Shown here one piece after another: positions 42,697-52,137 of a DNA stretch of 64,000 nt (positions are counted from its first letter, which is position 1; the number at the start of each line of letters is the position of its first letter). Origin of the DNA: Onstottus_B arcticum. GTDB taxonomy: Bacteria; Acidobacteriota; Blastocatellia; UBA7656. The notes beneath the pieces were generated by a model that was not told the DNA's origin, did not search any database, and was given only the letters and a program-made list of their open reading frames with translations. The stretch spans positions 182,927 to 246,926 of the forward strand of contig JBBPIE010000008.1 of the NCBI GenBank assembly GCA_038040485.1. Direction: 5' to 3'. A program made the translations under genes and the position numbers.

Positions 42697-44018
42697 GCCG
42701 ACTCCACGGCTCCCGGTCCGGTCAACGAGGCAAGCGATTCGTAGAAATACGGGAACGACACCGAAGCACAGTCAGCATCGAGAATCTGAGTCGTGCCTTC
42801 CGCCAGCAAACCGGCTACAGCAAAGGCCATCGCAATACGATGGTCACCGGCCGACTCGACCGTGCCGCCCCTCAGGCGCTGCGGGCCGCTTATCGCAAAG
42901 CCGTCTTCGAACTCTTCAATCTCGCCGCCCATTGATCGTATGCCGTCGACGATAGTTCGAATTCGATCGCTCTCCTTAACCCGCAGCTCTCGTGCGTCGC
43001 GAACCTCGATCCTTCCCGCGACCTTAGTAGCCAAAACGGCCAGAATCGGGACTTCGTCAATTATGTTAGCGATCACGCCGCCTGAGAGAGTCATCTTGCG
43101 GGAAGGGGTTCGAAGCTCGGTGCTCGCGGCGTGAATATCACCAACTGGTTCGCCGTGCCGCACTTCGAGATTGTGCGTGGTTACGCTTGCGCCGAGCTCC
43201 AACAGGACATCCAGAAAGGCCGTGCGCGTGGGATTTAACCCAACCCCTCGAAGCACGACTTTGGAGTCCGGGAGCGCAACGGCGGCCGCAATAAGAAATG
43301 CTGCGGACGACACGTCGCCCGGTACCTGGTAGTCAATCGGGTTCAGCCTGCCGCCGCCCTCGACGCTCCAGGCATTCTCCGGCTTGGTCTCGATTCGGGC
43401 ACCGAACTCTTTCAGCATCAACTCGGTGTGGTTGCGTGAGAGCGCCGGCTCAGTCAGCGTTGTAATGCCTTCAGCCAGAAGTCCAGCCAACAGCACGCAT
43501 GACTTCACCTGAGCGCTGGCAACAGGGCTGCGGTACGTGATCCCCCGCAGACGTTGACCGAGGATTCGCAGCGGAGGGTTGCCGTTTGTGGCTTGGACGC
43601 GGGCGCCCATCCATGTGAGCGGGTCGATGATCCTTGTCATCGGTCTTCTGCGCAAACTCTTGTCGCCGTCTATTTCCGACTCGAAGCGCTGACCCGCGAG
43701 CAACCCGCTGAGCATCCTGATGGTAGAGCCTGAGTTGCCGGCCTGGAGCAGTACCGGCCTCTTCGCTGGCTGAAACCCAAACAAGCCCTTGCCGTGAACG
43801 ATCAAGGCTTCCGGACTTCGCTCGAGCTTGATCCCCAGGCGTTCAATGCACTCGAGCGTCGTCTGACAATCGGCGCTACTCGAGAACCCTCCGATGCGTG
43901 AGGCGCCGTCGGCGATCGCTGCAACTAAAGCGACTCGATGCGAAATCGACTTGTCACCTGGAACCGAAAGCTCGCCGTTGAGGTGCGAGGGACCCTTGAT
44001 TCTCATTGATCTTGACAT
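42693..44018 (-). CDS. aroA: 3-phosphoshikimate 1-carboxyvinyltransferase (EPSP synthase)
   Basis: A 441-residue enzyme that joins shikimate 3-phosphate and phosphoenolpyruvate. Visible are the first PEP-binding VPGDKSISHR, the QAGNSGSTIRM loop, RPMTR, SAQVKSCVLLAGLLAEG, and a late DKVVPILAVLA-like region (here DEVPILAVLATKV) with KESDRIRTI and GDHRIAMAFAVAG. The RPM-x-R and NSG-S/T pattern resembles the class II, Bacillus-like enzymes, which are often glyphosate-insensitive; that property is inferred only. ATG 44018 (GGAAG just upstream) is preferred; upstream TTG/ATG codons to 44042 are in frame. Confidence 0.95.
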   Translation of the reverse strand: MSRSMRIKGPSHLNGELSVPGDKSISHRVALVAAIADGASRIGGFSSSADCQTTLECIERLGIKLERSPEALIVHGKGLFGFQPAKRPVLLQAGNSGSTIRMLSGLLAGQRFESEIDGDKSLRRRPMTRIIDPLTWMGARVQATNGNPPLRILGQRLRGITYRSPVASAQVKSCVLLAGLLAEGITTLTEPALSRNHTELMLKEFGARIETKPENAWSVEGGGRLNPIDYQVPGDVSSAAFLIAAAVALPDSKVVLRGVGLNPTRTAFLDVLLELGASVTTHNLEVRHGEPVGDIHAASTELRTPSRKMTLSGGVIANIIDEVPILAVLATKVAGRIEVRDARELRVKESDRIRTIVDGIRSMGGEIEEFEDGFAISGPQRLRGGTVESAGDHRIAMAFAVAGLLAEGTTQILDADCASVSFPYFYESLASLTGPGAVESA

Positions 44019-44120
44019 CGCAACTTCCGGCATGTTACACAATGACGCGACTTGAGACCACCTTGCTTGTCGGATCGCATCGAGTTGTGAAGGCTAAGAA
44101 GAAAGGCTTCCCGCGATTAG

Positions 44121-44540
44121 ATGACCGAGACCATCGAGCTTTCTATCGACAGCAAACTCGAGTTTGTTGATTTGGTCGCCTCAGTCACAAAAAGCGTGAC
44201 GGCCAAGATGGGGTTCGATGAAGATGATGCGAGCTGGATCGAGTTGGCAGTCCACGAAGCGGTCATCAACGCTATCACTCACGGAAACAAGAATTCGGAT
44301 GACAAACAGGTGGATGTCCGGTTCGTCACCGAGCACGAAGCATTGACCGTCTACATCAGGGACCGAGGCGAGGGATTTGATCCGAGCCAGTTACCGGATC
44401 CGACAAGTTCGGATAATCTGCTAAACCCGAGCGGGCGCGGCATCTTCTATATGCGCACCTTCATGGATGAGGTTGAACATTCTATTCATCCAGATGGAGG
44501 GAGCGTCGTTCGATTGACAAAGAATAAGCGATCATCCTGA
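44121..44540 (+). CDS. RsbW-like ATP-binding anti-sigma/serine kinase
   Basis: A 139-residue GHKL ATPase with N box WIELAVHEAVINAITHGNKN, G1 box IRDRGEGFDPS and G2 box PSGRGIFYMRTFMD. Proteins of this type bind and phosphorylate STAS partners and may hold sigma factors. The STAS gene follows by 33 bases, so this is a classic kinase-antagonist pair, with the kinase first. No sigma factor gene is adjacent; the partner is unlinked. The REC-ATPase at 8.8-9.7 kb carries a related output domain and could compete for the same STAS protein. Confidence 0.92.
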   Translation: MTETIELSIDSKLEFVDLVASVTKSVTAKMGFDEDDASWIELAVHEAVINAITHGNKNSDDKQVDVRFVTEHEALTVYIRDRGEGFDPSQLPDPTSSDNLLNPSGRGIFYMRTFMDEVEHSIHPDGGSVVRLTKNKRSS

Positions 44541-44573
44541 CTACAATCTAGAGGACGATAAAGGAGAAGTGCG

Positions 44574-44921
44574 ATGGCTAGTCTCTCAATAAAGGACCGC
44601 CAGGCTGGCGATGTCACGATCCTCGATCTTTCGGGGAAGATAACCATTGGCGAAGGCAGCGTGCAGTTGCGCGAGGCCGTCCGGCGGATGCTCGACGAGG
44701 GCAAAAAGAAAATATTGTTGAACCTCGGAGACGTTTCGTATGTGGACAGCTCGGGCATCGGCGAGTTGGTCAGCTCTTATACAACGACCGGCAACAACGG
44801 CGGGCAACTGAAGCTTCTGAACCAGACCAAGAAGATTCACGACCTCCTGACCATCACCAAGCTGGTCACCGTCTTTGAAACTCACGACAACGAACAAACA
44901 GCGGTCGCGAGCTTCAAGTAA
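44574..44921 (+). CDS. STAS-domain anti-sigma factor antagonist
   Basis: A 115-residue SpoIIAA/RsbV-type protein. The phosphorylatable serine is S59 in VSYVDSSGIGEL, and the conserved opening VTILDLSGKITIGEGSVQL is present. Unphosphorylated STAS protein captures the RsbW-like kinase and releases its target. GGAGAAG (AAAGGAGAAGTGCG) precedes ATG 44574. It ends the two-gene unit, with a good terminator downstream. Confidence 0.93.
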   Translation: MASLSIKDRQAGDVTILDLSGKITIGEGSVQLREAVRRMLDEGKKKILLNLGDVSYVDSSGIGELVSSYTTTGNNGGQLKLLNQTKKIHDLLTITKLVTVFETHDNEQTAVASFK

Positions 44922-44959
44922 ACCAATCCCCTCGCCGGGCTGATTTCTTGAACTGACTG

Positions 44960-45001
44960 AAGGGCGCACGCCTCTACTTGCGGTAGACGGATGCGCCCTT
45001 T
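44960..45001 (+). terminator. Rho-independent-like terminator after the STAS gene
   Basis: AAGGGCGCA and TGCGCCCTT form a 9-10-bp stem around a 23-base loop, followed by TTTG. The stem is GC-rich but the T-run is short. Confidence 0.65.
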
Positions 45002-45015
45002 GCCCTTCTCGGACT

Positions 45016-47283
45016 ATGACCGCAACAGCGACACGGTTTGTGCTGCTTCTCGCAGTCCTTCACGGGCCTGCTTGGACGACGTCTGCTCAGGAGCAATCAT
45101 CCGTGCGTGCTCAAGTCTCGCAGACCTGGGCAGTAGTCGTGGGAGTCTCAAAGTACTCGCGCCTGCCGGGGGGCCAGCAATTACAATTCGCCGATCGAGA
45201 CGCTGCCGCGTTCGCGGACGCGCTCAAGAGCGCGGGTGTCAGTGGCGACAACATAAAAAGCTTGATCGGCGTCGAAGCGACCGCCTCAGCCCTCAAAGCC
45301 GTCATCGGCAACTGGCTTGCCAGATCTGCATCGGAGTCCGATACCGTCATTCTGTTCTTCTCCGGCCACGGCGTCCTCGAGCGTGAGTTTCAAGAGTCAT
45401 ATCTCTTTGGCTACGACTCCGATCCCAAAGATCCTTACACCACTGCGCTCTCGGTCAACGAGATCGGTCAGGCGCTGAAAACCCGAGTGCGAGCGCGACG
45501 CGTGCTGATTCTTGTAGACGCACTCCGACGCGACTTCTTCGATCCGGAGTCGGCCGGAGCAGGCGACGCTGCCACCTTCACCAAAGCATTCAATCAACTC
45601 TCAACGTCGCGGTCGGGAGCTTCGGTGATGATGGCAAGCGGACCGGGCGAGTTCTCGCGCGAAGGTCAACGCTGGGGCGGACACGGCGTCTTCACGCGGC
45701 ATTTGATCGACGCCCTCTCTTTGGGAGGCGACCGAAACGCCGACGGTTTGATCACGGCTGACGAAGTCTTTGATTATGTGAAGACGCGAGTCGCCGAAGA
45801 CACTTCAGGCAAGCAGCATCCGTGGCGCGGCGAAACTCCGCTTGCCGATATCACTGTCGCGCGCGCCGAACGCTCCAGCGCCAAACCTTTTGTGTCAGCG
45901 AGGAAAGACGTGACCGCGAACCGGGCAGCGGAGGAAGTCGCGCGCGCCGTTCCGCCGGAAAAGACGGCAGCGCCCGAGCCCGCTACTCCGAAGCCGCAAC
46001 CGGCGGCGCCGCCAGCTCGCGAGACTCAAGAGCCTACGCGTGAGGCAGCCCCCGCACCAGAGCCGGAACCCACGGCGGCCACGCCCTCTCCGACGGCGAT
46101 CGCGCCACCGAATCGCAAGACCGAAGCGCCGGTTTCGAAGAACAACGAAGTCGCTGGCGCCGAACCGGAACTAAAGGGCGCGGCTCCCTTGCCTTCGCCG
46201 CGACCCGCTGCTATCGAACCGCGGTCAGAAGTTTCGACTCTCATCAAGCCTTCGACTCCTCGGCTGCCACAACCTTCGCCTCCGGCGGTTGCGAGCGTCG
46301 ATCCGCCAAGGCAAACCGAGACCCGGCCGCTGGGCGAGCCGGGCGAGCTGGCGATCGCGAACCTCCCGCCGCCGCCCAGACCTCTCGTGACTCCCCCTCG
46401 AGTTGACACAGTCGTCGCGGAACCGGTCCGAAGTCAGCCCGCCGAGGCGCCGTCGTCGGTGCCCGCAACTTCCGTCGAGGCCGCGCCTTCGCCGCTAGTG
46501 CTTCAGATTCAAGCCCTCATCGCCTCGAGGAACTTGATCGATCCAAAAAACGCATCCGCGTGGGACCTCTTTCAGCGCCTGAACTCAGACGCGAGCGGCG
46601 CCGCGGAAGCAGTCCGGCTGAAGCCGCTGCTGGCAAGCGCCCTAGTCGACGCGGGCCGCGGCATAGTCGGGGGAGACGTGCGCGCGGATAATGTGTCCGG
46701 CCTCGTCGATGACTTCAAGCGCGCGGGACAGATGTTCGTTAAGGCTCGTTCGATATCGAGTCAGGACGCCGAGCTTGGAGTGTTAGAGAAGCTAGGCGCG
46801 GCCGAGGCGCTGATCGCGCTCCAGTTTTACGACGAGGCAGAACGCGCGCTTGGACAGATTCAGAACGTGAAGCTTGCAGCGATTGAGAATGCGTTTGGGC
46901 TGGTCCATCACGGGAGGCTCGACACGTTTCGGGCCGAGCGGGCATTCAAGCGCGCGGTCGAGCTGAACCCGAAGTGGGCGGCGCCGCACTACAACCTCGC
47001 GCTTGTGTACCGGGGCCAGCAAAATGAACAAGCGCTTGCTGAACTCGAAAGCGCGGCTGCGCTGGATTCGTCAAACTCAGCGCTGCTTGTTGCGCTCGGC
47101 GACGAGTGCTTTGCTCGCCAGCAGTGGGAACGCGCGGCTGAAGCGTTTCGCAAGGCGATTGCGCTTCGCCCATCGGACGACAACCTGCACACCAAGCTTG
47201 GCCACGCGTTGTACAGCCAGGGACTCAAGGAAGAGGCTGATCGCGAATACCAGAAGGCGCGCCAGCTTCGGGGAAAACAATAG
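45016..47283 (+). CDS. Caspase-like (C14) domain protein with TPR tail, catalytic Cys missing
   Basis: A 755-residue precursor with a signal peptide (1-24, ending SAQE). Residues about 35-260 are a caspase-fold domain: AVVVGVSKYSRLPG, FADRDAAAFADAL and the catalytic histidine H118 in FFSGHGV. The cysteine strand reads ILVDAL170RRDFF where active members have D-A-C-x-S-G. The domain is thus likely a pseudoenzyme. A Pro/Ala-rich linker follows (about 290-480). TPR units occupy about 590-750 (YDEAERALGQI, ERAFKRAVELNPKWA, AAEAFRKAIALRPSD). It is exported. Such proteins may act as scaffolds. Confidence 0.88.
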   Translation: MTATATRFVLLLAVLHGPAWTTSAQEQSSVRAQVSQTWAVVVGVSKYSRLPGGQQLQFADRDAAAFADALKSAGVSGDNIKSLIGVEATASALKAVIGNWLARSASESDTVILFFSGHGVLEREFQESYLFGYDSDPKDPYTTALSVNEIGQALKTRVRARRVLILVDALRRDFFDPESAGAGDAATFTKAFNQLSTSRSGASVMMASGPGEFSREGQRWGGHGVFTRHLIDALSLGGDRNADGLITADEVFDYVKTRVAEDTSGKQHPWRGETPLADITVARAERSSAKPFVSARKDVTANRAAEEVARAVPPEKTAAPEPATPKPQPAAPPARETQEPTREAAPAPEPEPTAATPSPTAIAPPNRKTEAPVSKNNEVAGAEPELKGAAPLPSPRPAAIEPRSEVSTLIKPSTPRLPQPSPPAVASVDPPRQTETRPLGEPGELAIANLPPPPRPLVTPPRVDTVVAEPVRSQPAEAPSSVPATSVEAAPSPLVLQIQALIASRNLIDPKNASAWDLFQRLNSDASGAAEAVRLKPLLASALVDAGRGIVGGDVRADNVSGLVDDFKRAGQMFVKARSISSQDAELGVLEKLGAAEALIALQFYDEAERALGQIQNVKLAAIENAFGLVHHGRLDTFRAERAFKRAVELNPKWAAPHYNLALVYRGQQNEQALAELESAAALDSSNSALLVALGDECFARQQWERAAEAFRKAIALRPSDDNLHTKLGHALYSQGLKEEADREYQKARQLRGKQ

Positions 47284-47465
47284 AACTGCAAGGGAAGACC
47301 GAGCAGGCGTGGGGTTGCTGTATCTTGTTTCCCGCCTGAAGACAACAACTGGCAATATTAAGGCCGGTTAAGGCAATTGGCCGCCAATCACGTGGTGAAT
47401 CAACTTCAAAAAGTGGGGGTTCGTCGTTTTAGGGTATCAGACCTGCTTACGGTTGGAATACCCCT

Positions 47466-48638
47466 TTACTGATGAAGGATCGCCACACCGTGACCCGTGC
47501 CGATCCAGATCCTTCCCGACTTGTCTTCAGATATGGAGTGAATCCAATTGTCAGGCAACCCGCTATTCTCTGAGGTATTAAGTTCCCATTTGTTCTCGGC
47601 TTCACGAAGGGTAAAAAGCCCCTGGCGAGTACCGAACATCATCTGACCAGCCCTGTCCTGATAAAGAGCCTCTGTTGCGAGCCCGTCGAAATCGTTCTTG
47701 TTCGCTGTCTTAGGCAAATGATCCATCAGTTTATAGCTGGTCCAAACGTCTAGCCCCTTGTCGTAAACGCAAACATTTCCGTCTGCGCCTCCGATCCATA
47801 TTCGTCCTTTGCGATCTTCGTAGATCGAGAGCGCAAAGATATCGGGCGCCTCAGGGTAGCCCTTCCATTCATTCTTACGCCCGTCAAATCTTACGACTTT
47901 GATTCCCGGGAGCCACACATATCCTTCGCTGTCTTGCAGGCCTATATTGGCGTGCGCGGCGCGAGAGAACTCTGAGTCTCTCGACTTCTTAGGCTCGATA
48001 GGACCAGTCCACTTCTGACCATCGTAGAACATCAACGAATTGTCCCTGCTGTCAAACTTTCTGAGAAGACACCACAGCTTTCCACTTCGTCCGGGGAAGA
48101 AGCTCATGATTGAAGACTCAGATTGCTCGATTGCTTTTCTTGTCTCTGGGGCGAGCTCCGACTCTTGCCACGACATGAGATCAAAACACTGCATGGTTTG
48201 CATCATGTTAAAACCCACCGGGAATTGCCTTATGTTAGGAGTCGGGCCTGAACGGGGCACAGGTATTGGCACGTACCACAGCTTATCGTCGGTGCTGAGG
48301 GCATGGACGCCGGTATGCTCTGGAATCGCAACAGGAGACCATTCGTCTCGTCTTTCCTCAAAGACGTGTGTGCGAAAAGCAGAAACGAGCCAGTACCGTC
48401 CTTGCCGGTCCTCGAACACGTGCTCTATCCCTAGTAAAGGCATCCCGGTGCTACGGTTGCGATTCAAGAGCCGCAGTACGTCGTGTCGCGCAATTCTCTT
48501 GTTTTGATTAGGGTTCTCGGGTTCCTGGTTGCTGTTTGAAGCGATCGCGCTTGAATGGCGGATGACCATCGTCATGCCCGTGCTCGACAAAATGATCATC
48601 AAAACGACTAACGGAGAGTCATACCTGCGCATTCTCAT
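47466..48638 (-). CDS. Secreted two-component-regulator-type propeller protein
   Basis: A 390-residue protein with an N-terminal hydrophobic segment (about 10-32, signal or anchor) and repeated beta-propeller blades of the Reg_prop type: FEDRQGRYWLVSA, IYEDRKGRIWIGGADG, LYQDRAGQMMFGTRQG, ISEDKSGRIWIGTGHG. Those repeats normally form the sensing half of hybrid histidine kinases, but here no kinase or membrane-crossing signalling domain follows, so it is a stand-alone extracytoplasmic propeller. It is paralogous to 49162-50265, sharing order and blade sequence, and is the last gene of a three-gene unit. Confidence 0.85.
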   Translation of the reverse strand: MRMRRYDSPLVVLMIILSSTGMTMVIRHSSAIASNSNQEPENPNQNKRIARHDVLRLLNRNRSTGMPLLGIEHVFEDRQGRYWLVSAFRTHVFEERRDEWSPVAIPEHTGVHALSTDDKLWYVPIPVPRSGPTPNIRQFPVGFNMMQTMQCFDLMSWQESELAPETRKAIEQSESSIMSFFPGRSGKLWCLLRKFDSRDNSLMFYDGQKWTGPIEPKKSRDSEFSRAAHANIGLQDSEGYVWLPGIKVVRFDGRKNEWKGYPEAPDIFALSIYEDRKGRIWIGGADGNVCVYDKGLDVWTSYKLMDHLPKTANKNDFDGLATEALYQDRAGQMMFGTRQGLFTLREAENKWELNTSENSGLPDNWIHSISEDKSGRIWIGTGHGVAILHQ

Positions 48639-48695
48639 CGTCCTTCAATCTAGTCGCGAAGGTGTTCGATTGTCCTTGAGCCACGTTTGCGATCT

Positions 48696-49118
48696 TTACT
48701 TTTTGTTGCTCGCTGGACTGGGACGCGGAGCGAGGGTGACTATTTCGAGGATACTTTCTCCAGAGGGACGCCCACTATCGCACTTACGACGCGACCCATA
48801 GACTAGAACCTCTTGGCCCGGATACTGCATCTCGATCTCCTCAAGCGATACCTGTCCACCGCCCACTCGTCTTGCGTACCGGCGCAGTTCGTCACCCGCG
48901 CGGATTCCTGCTTGATCGGCCGGGGATCCCGGTTTCACCACGGTAACCAAAAAGATGAACGCGCCGTCGGCGCCAAAGTAAGATCTGCGGTCTGCTGTCT
49001 GGGCCGAGTCGACGGTCGCCTGAGCATCTCTCGCCACATTAGTTCCGTACCCGGCCAGGAATCCAAGAATCACTGCTGCTACTGCAGGGATTCTCTGTCT
49101 AAGAGCTCTCGCTTTCAT
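48696..49118 (-). CDS. Small membrane-anchored PDZ-domain protein
   Basis: A 140-residue protein starting MKARALRQRIPAVAAVILGF at ATG 49118 (GGGAGGGGAC upstream); a longer frame to 49223 is rejected. A single N-terminal helix (12-28) leads to a PDZ domain: FLVTVVKPGSPADQAGIRAGDELRRYARR is the peptide-binding groove sequence, and LVYGSRRKC and EIVTLAP end it. The protease domain usual beside PDZ is absent. It lies between the two propeller genes and probably gives the set a protein-binding adaptor at the membrane. Confidence 0.8.
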   Translation of the reverse strand: MKARALRQRIPAVAAVILGFLAGYGTNVARDAQATVDSAQTADRRSYFGADGAFIFLVTVVKPGSPADQAGIRAGDELRRYARRVGGGQVSLEEIEMQYPGQEVLVYGSRRKCDSGRPSGESILEIVTLAPRPSPASNKK

Positions 49119-49161
49119 GGGCCGTCCCCTCCCGATTCGGAAAAACCCCGTCTGCTCTTGA

Positions 49162-50265
49162 TCATTCGAGCACCACGATCCCCTCACCCGTTCCGATCCA
49201 AATCCTGCCCGAGCGATCCTCAAAGATAGTTGTAATAAGATTGTTGGGGAGGACGCTATTCTCGGTGGTTAGAATCTGCCATTCCTTATCATGCTCGTTG
49301 AAAGTGATGAGACCCAGGTTTGTTCCAAACATCATTCGCCCAAAGCGGTCTTGATACATTTTGGTCAATCCCGGGTCCACGTCTTTCGGGCCGCTCGCCG
49401 GGAGAAAATCAGCTAGCCTGTAGTGCGCCCAGAACCCTGTTTGTTTATCATAGCTGAGGTACGAGCCCGGAACGGAAGATGCGAACCAGACCTTACCTTT
49501 GCGATCCTGGTAGATGTCGTACACTCCGTCGACGATTTGCAGCTCGGCATAATTAGGACGCTTAGGTTCTGGAGGCACGCTGCCCTTCTGCGCGAACGGA
49601 TCCAAAGTCGCCCATTGGCGCTTCAATTCGTCAAAGCGCAAGATACCTCCAGATACGGCCAGCCAGATGTTTCCTTCGCTATCCTGCAAGCCGGCCCTGA
49701 TATTCACCGGGAACTCACTTCGAATCGCTTCCGACACTTTTAATGGATCACCCCAGCCCCGAGCGTCATAAGCCAACAGTTCATCCCCACGCGCAAACCA
49801 TAGGCTTCCGCCACGGGCCGGGAACATTACCGTGGCGGCACCCGGCCGGACATCGTTCTTCGCTTTTGGTAACGATCCTATGTTTCGCCATTCACTACCA
49901 TCAAATGAGACAAGACTTGGCGTGTTTTGGTTTCTAAGCAAACGGCGCGCGAACCACAGCTTGCCGTCGGCGCTCTGGCAAATTGAATCAACGCTCCAAG
50001 GGGCTCGAGTCTCATCGTCCCATCGATCCGATCTCTCATCATATCGTTTCAAACCCCAGTAAGTTCCTGCCCAGTACACGCCATTTCTATCCTCGAAGAT
50101 CACGGTGCACGCGGGCGATCGTCCGTCCCTTTGCTTTCCCCAGACAGCCAGGACACGATGCCCTGCGAGTTCCTTGTTCCGGAGCGCGTCATCGGAATGT
50201 GGAAGAGCTGAAATGGCTGCAACGCACGAGAGTGTGCACGCAACGACGCACTTTATCAAAGCCAT
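49162..50265 (-). CDS. Secreted propeller protein, paralogue of the downstream gene
   Basis: A 367-residue precursor from ATG 50265 (MALIKCVVACTLSCVAAISA, a clean signal peptide; GGAGAAG upstream; a longer frame to 50298 is unlikely). Propeller blades read IFEDRNGVYWAGTYWG, SICQSADGKLWFARR, GLQDSEGNIWLAVSGG, IYQDRKGKVWFASS, MYQDRFGRMMFGTNLG and IFEDRSGRIWIGTGEG. It shares blade spacing and several identical blades with the gene at 47466. It is the first gene of the three-gene unit and would carry its promoter. Likely a ligand or surface-binding protein; the ligand is unknown. Confidence 0.85.
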   Translation of the reverse strand: MALIKCVVACTLSCVAAISALPHSDDALRNKELAGHRVLAVWGKQRDGRSPACTVIFEDRNGVYWAGTYWGLKRYDERSDRWDDETRAPWSVDSICQSADGKLWFARRLLRNQNTPSLVSFDGSEWRNIGSLPKAKNDVRPGAATVMFPARGGSLWFARGDELLAYDARGWGDPLKVSEAIRSEFPVNIRAGLQDSEGNIWLAVSGGILRFDELKRQWATLDPFAQKGSVPPEPKRPNYAELQIVDGVYDIYQDRKGKVWFASSVPGSYLSYDKQTGFWAHYRLADFLPASGPKDVDPGLTKMYQDRFGRMMFGTNLGLITFNEHDKEWQILTTENSVLPNNLITTIFEDRSGRIWIGTGEGIVVLE

Positions 50266-50360
50266 GGTAATCACTTCTCCTATCGTGACGCTGGACACTC
50301 ACTTCCTATGCATCCTCAGTGTGCGCCGCCGAGCCGATGCGCATCGCCGGCCACCTCGGA

Positions 50361-51956
50361 TTATTGAGTACCCAGAATTACGCCTCTGTAGAACGACCCG
50401 AAGGTTGAGTCGTCGTATTGTGCCCGAGCCGCCAAACTTGAAAGCATTCCACGCTCTACGTCGTTGAGGCCTAGAACACCTGCACACCTGTCTTTGAGAG
50501 CCTGTGCCTCAGTTTTTAAGGATGAGGTCAGGTCTCTTCCTTCAGATGCAGCCCTCCGCGTTCGCTTAGCCTCTTTGCGAGCCTCTGGCTCGCTGCCAAA
50601 CAGCGAGGGCACTTGTTCGCCAAGATTACCGAACTCTTGTAAGATCGACTCACGATTTCCAGCATTAATCGAACCAGGAGGATGTTGCGCGAGCGCATCC
50701 TGGAAGCGTTGACTAAGCTCTGTTGCCTCGTCGCCGCCCCCGAACTGTATGGCGCTGATGAATATGGCACCGACTATCGCCTCGGCTAACGCTAGGGCAT
50801 TTGAAAGGGATTGCATGTCCTTTCGACATTCGGCCGCAGTCTGTTGATGTCCGGCATGTCCCGGCTCCGCTTGATCTCTCGTCCTTTGACGCGGAGGCGG
50901 GTCATTGCAGAGAAAACACTCTACCCGAGTGCTTTCACCCGCGGGTACTTTCACACATAGGCAGAGACCCAATGGATCAGTCGCGTTCATTGGGTCGTTC
51001 TCAACATAGACATATCGATTCAGGCTTTGCGGATTGCCAACACCAGAACTTCCCCTAAAAGGATCAGGCCGCGAGAACCTGCCTACGCCCTGCGCGTATT
51101 GCCTGTTCACCGCGTAGTCACTACCGCTTTCGCTGTCTCGCTCATAGCCAGTGAAGTGATGCTTCTCCTGCGTGCCGCTTTCCGCGAAGTCTTCTCCAAA
51201 CGGCAGGTGAGATTGGCGGCCTAGCACACTGCCGCTCGAGCTCAGAGACATCCTCTGGCTCAATCGGTCGCTCAGGAAGTATTGAGTGCTGCCGCCTGAT
51301 ACATTCGCGATCATTCGACTTCCGGAGTAAACGTAGTCCGTGACTACTGCTCCTGTGCCTCCGTTGTGTTCCGCGATCACCTGCGACCCTTGCCAGATGT
51401 AGTGCGTCGTCGCACCGCCGGTCACTTTCTTGTAACGCTGGTTTGAAGTGTCGTATGCGCAAGTGGCCGTCGTTCCACCGTCTACGGTTGCGATTCGATT
51501 CTCGGCGTCGTAGGTGTACGTGTGCGAGCCATCATTGGTCACGTTACCTGCCGAGTCGTACGAATAGGTCGCGGTGACGCCCGAAGTCGTCACACTGGTC
51601 AGTCTGTTTGTAGGCGCTCCCCCGCTCTGCTGAAGTAGCATGCTTTGAATCTGATTGCCTCCGCTCACTGAGTCCCACATGCCGGTGCGATTGCCCCAGC
51701 GATCGTAAGCGAATCGTCTCTGAGCACTTGAGCCATTCGAAGTTTGATTCGAAGTCCTCAGCCGGCTGAGCAAGTCATAGGTATAGCTCGCGCTCTCGGT
51801 CGTGCTGTCCATTGTCCCGCTGATCGAGATCAACTGCCCTGCGTTTCCCGCCGTCGAGCCCGCTCCCATCTGTCCTGCAGCGGCTTGATAGCCATACGTA
51901 ACATTCATCAACCCATTCGCAGTCCCGCCGCTCTTCGTCGCGGTTTTGACCAGTCA
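50361..51956 (-). pseudogene. Orphan Rhs tip: 5'-truncated Rhs core with a different C-terminal domain
   Basis: The reading frame opens at 51956 right after an in-frame TGA and first offers ATG codons near 51911. It then matches the last 300 core residues of the complete Rhs protein (52664-58000): MGAGSTAGNAGQLI, RRFAYDRWGNRTG, HTYTYDAENRI, VLGRQSHLPFGEDFAESG, ending at the DPLGL boundary. After that the sequence is unrelated: a CLCVKVPAGES stretch, a hydrophobic helix (ALAEAIVGAIFISAIQFGG) and charged helices to GVILGTQ. This is the classic displaced-tip arrangement that donates new toxin ends to Rhs proteins by recombination. No immunity-like gene follows it. Confidence 0.82.
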
Positions 51957-52137
51957 ATTGCAACTTTGATCAAAATCAGCGAATGTCAACGAACTCAAGC
52001 CTGACCCCTCCCTTTGGCCTTTGATATGGCAGGCCTGACGGCTTACCCGCCTCAAATAGGAGCCGTCGTCACGCTTCCACGGATAAGAGCAAGTTCGATT
52101 CGCCTTCGTCAACCGAGTCTTGTAGCCACTAGCGCGT

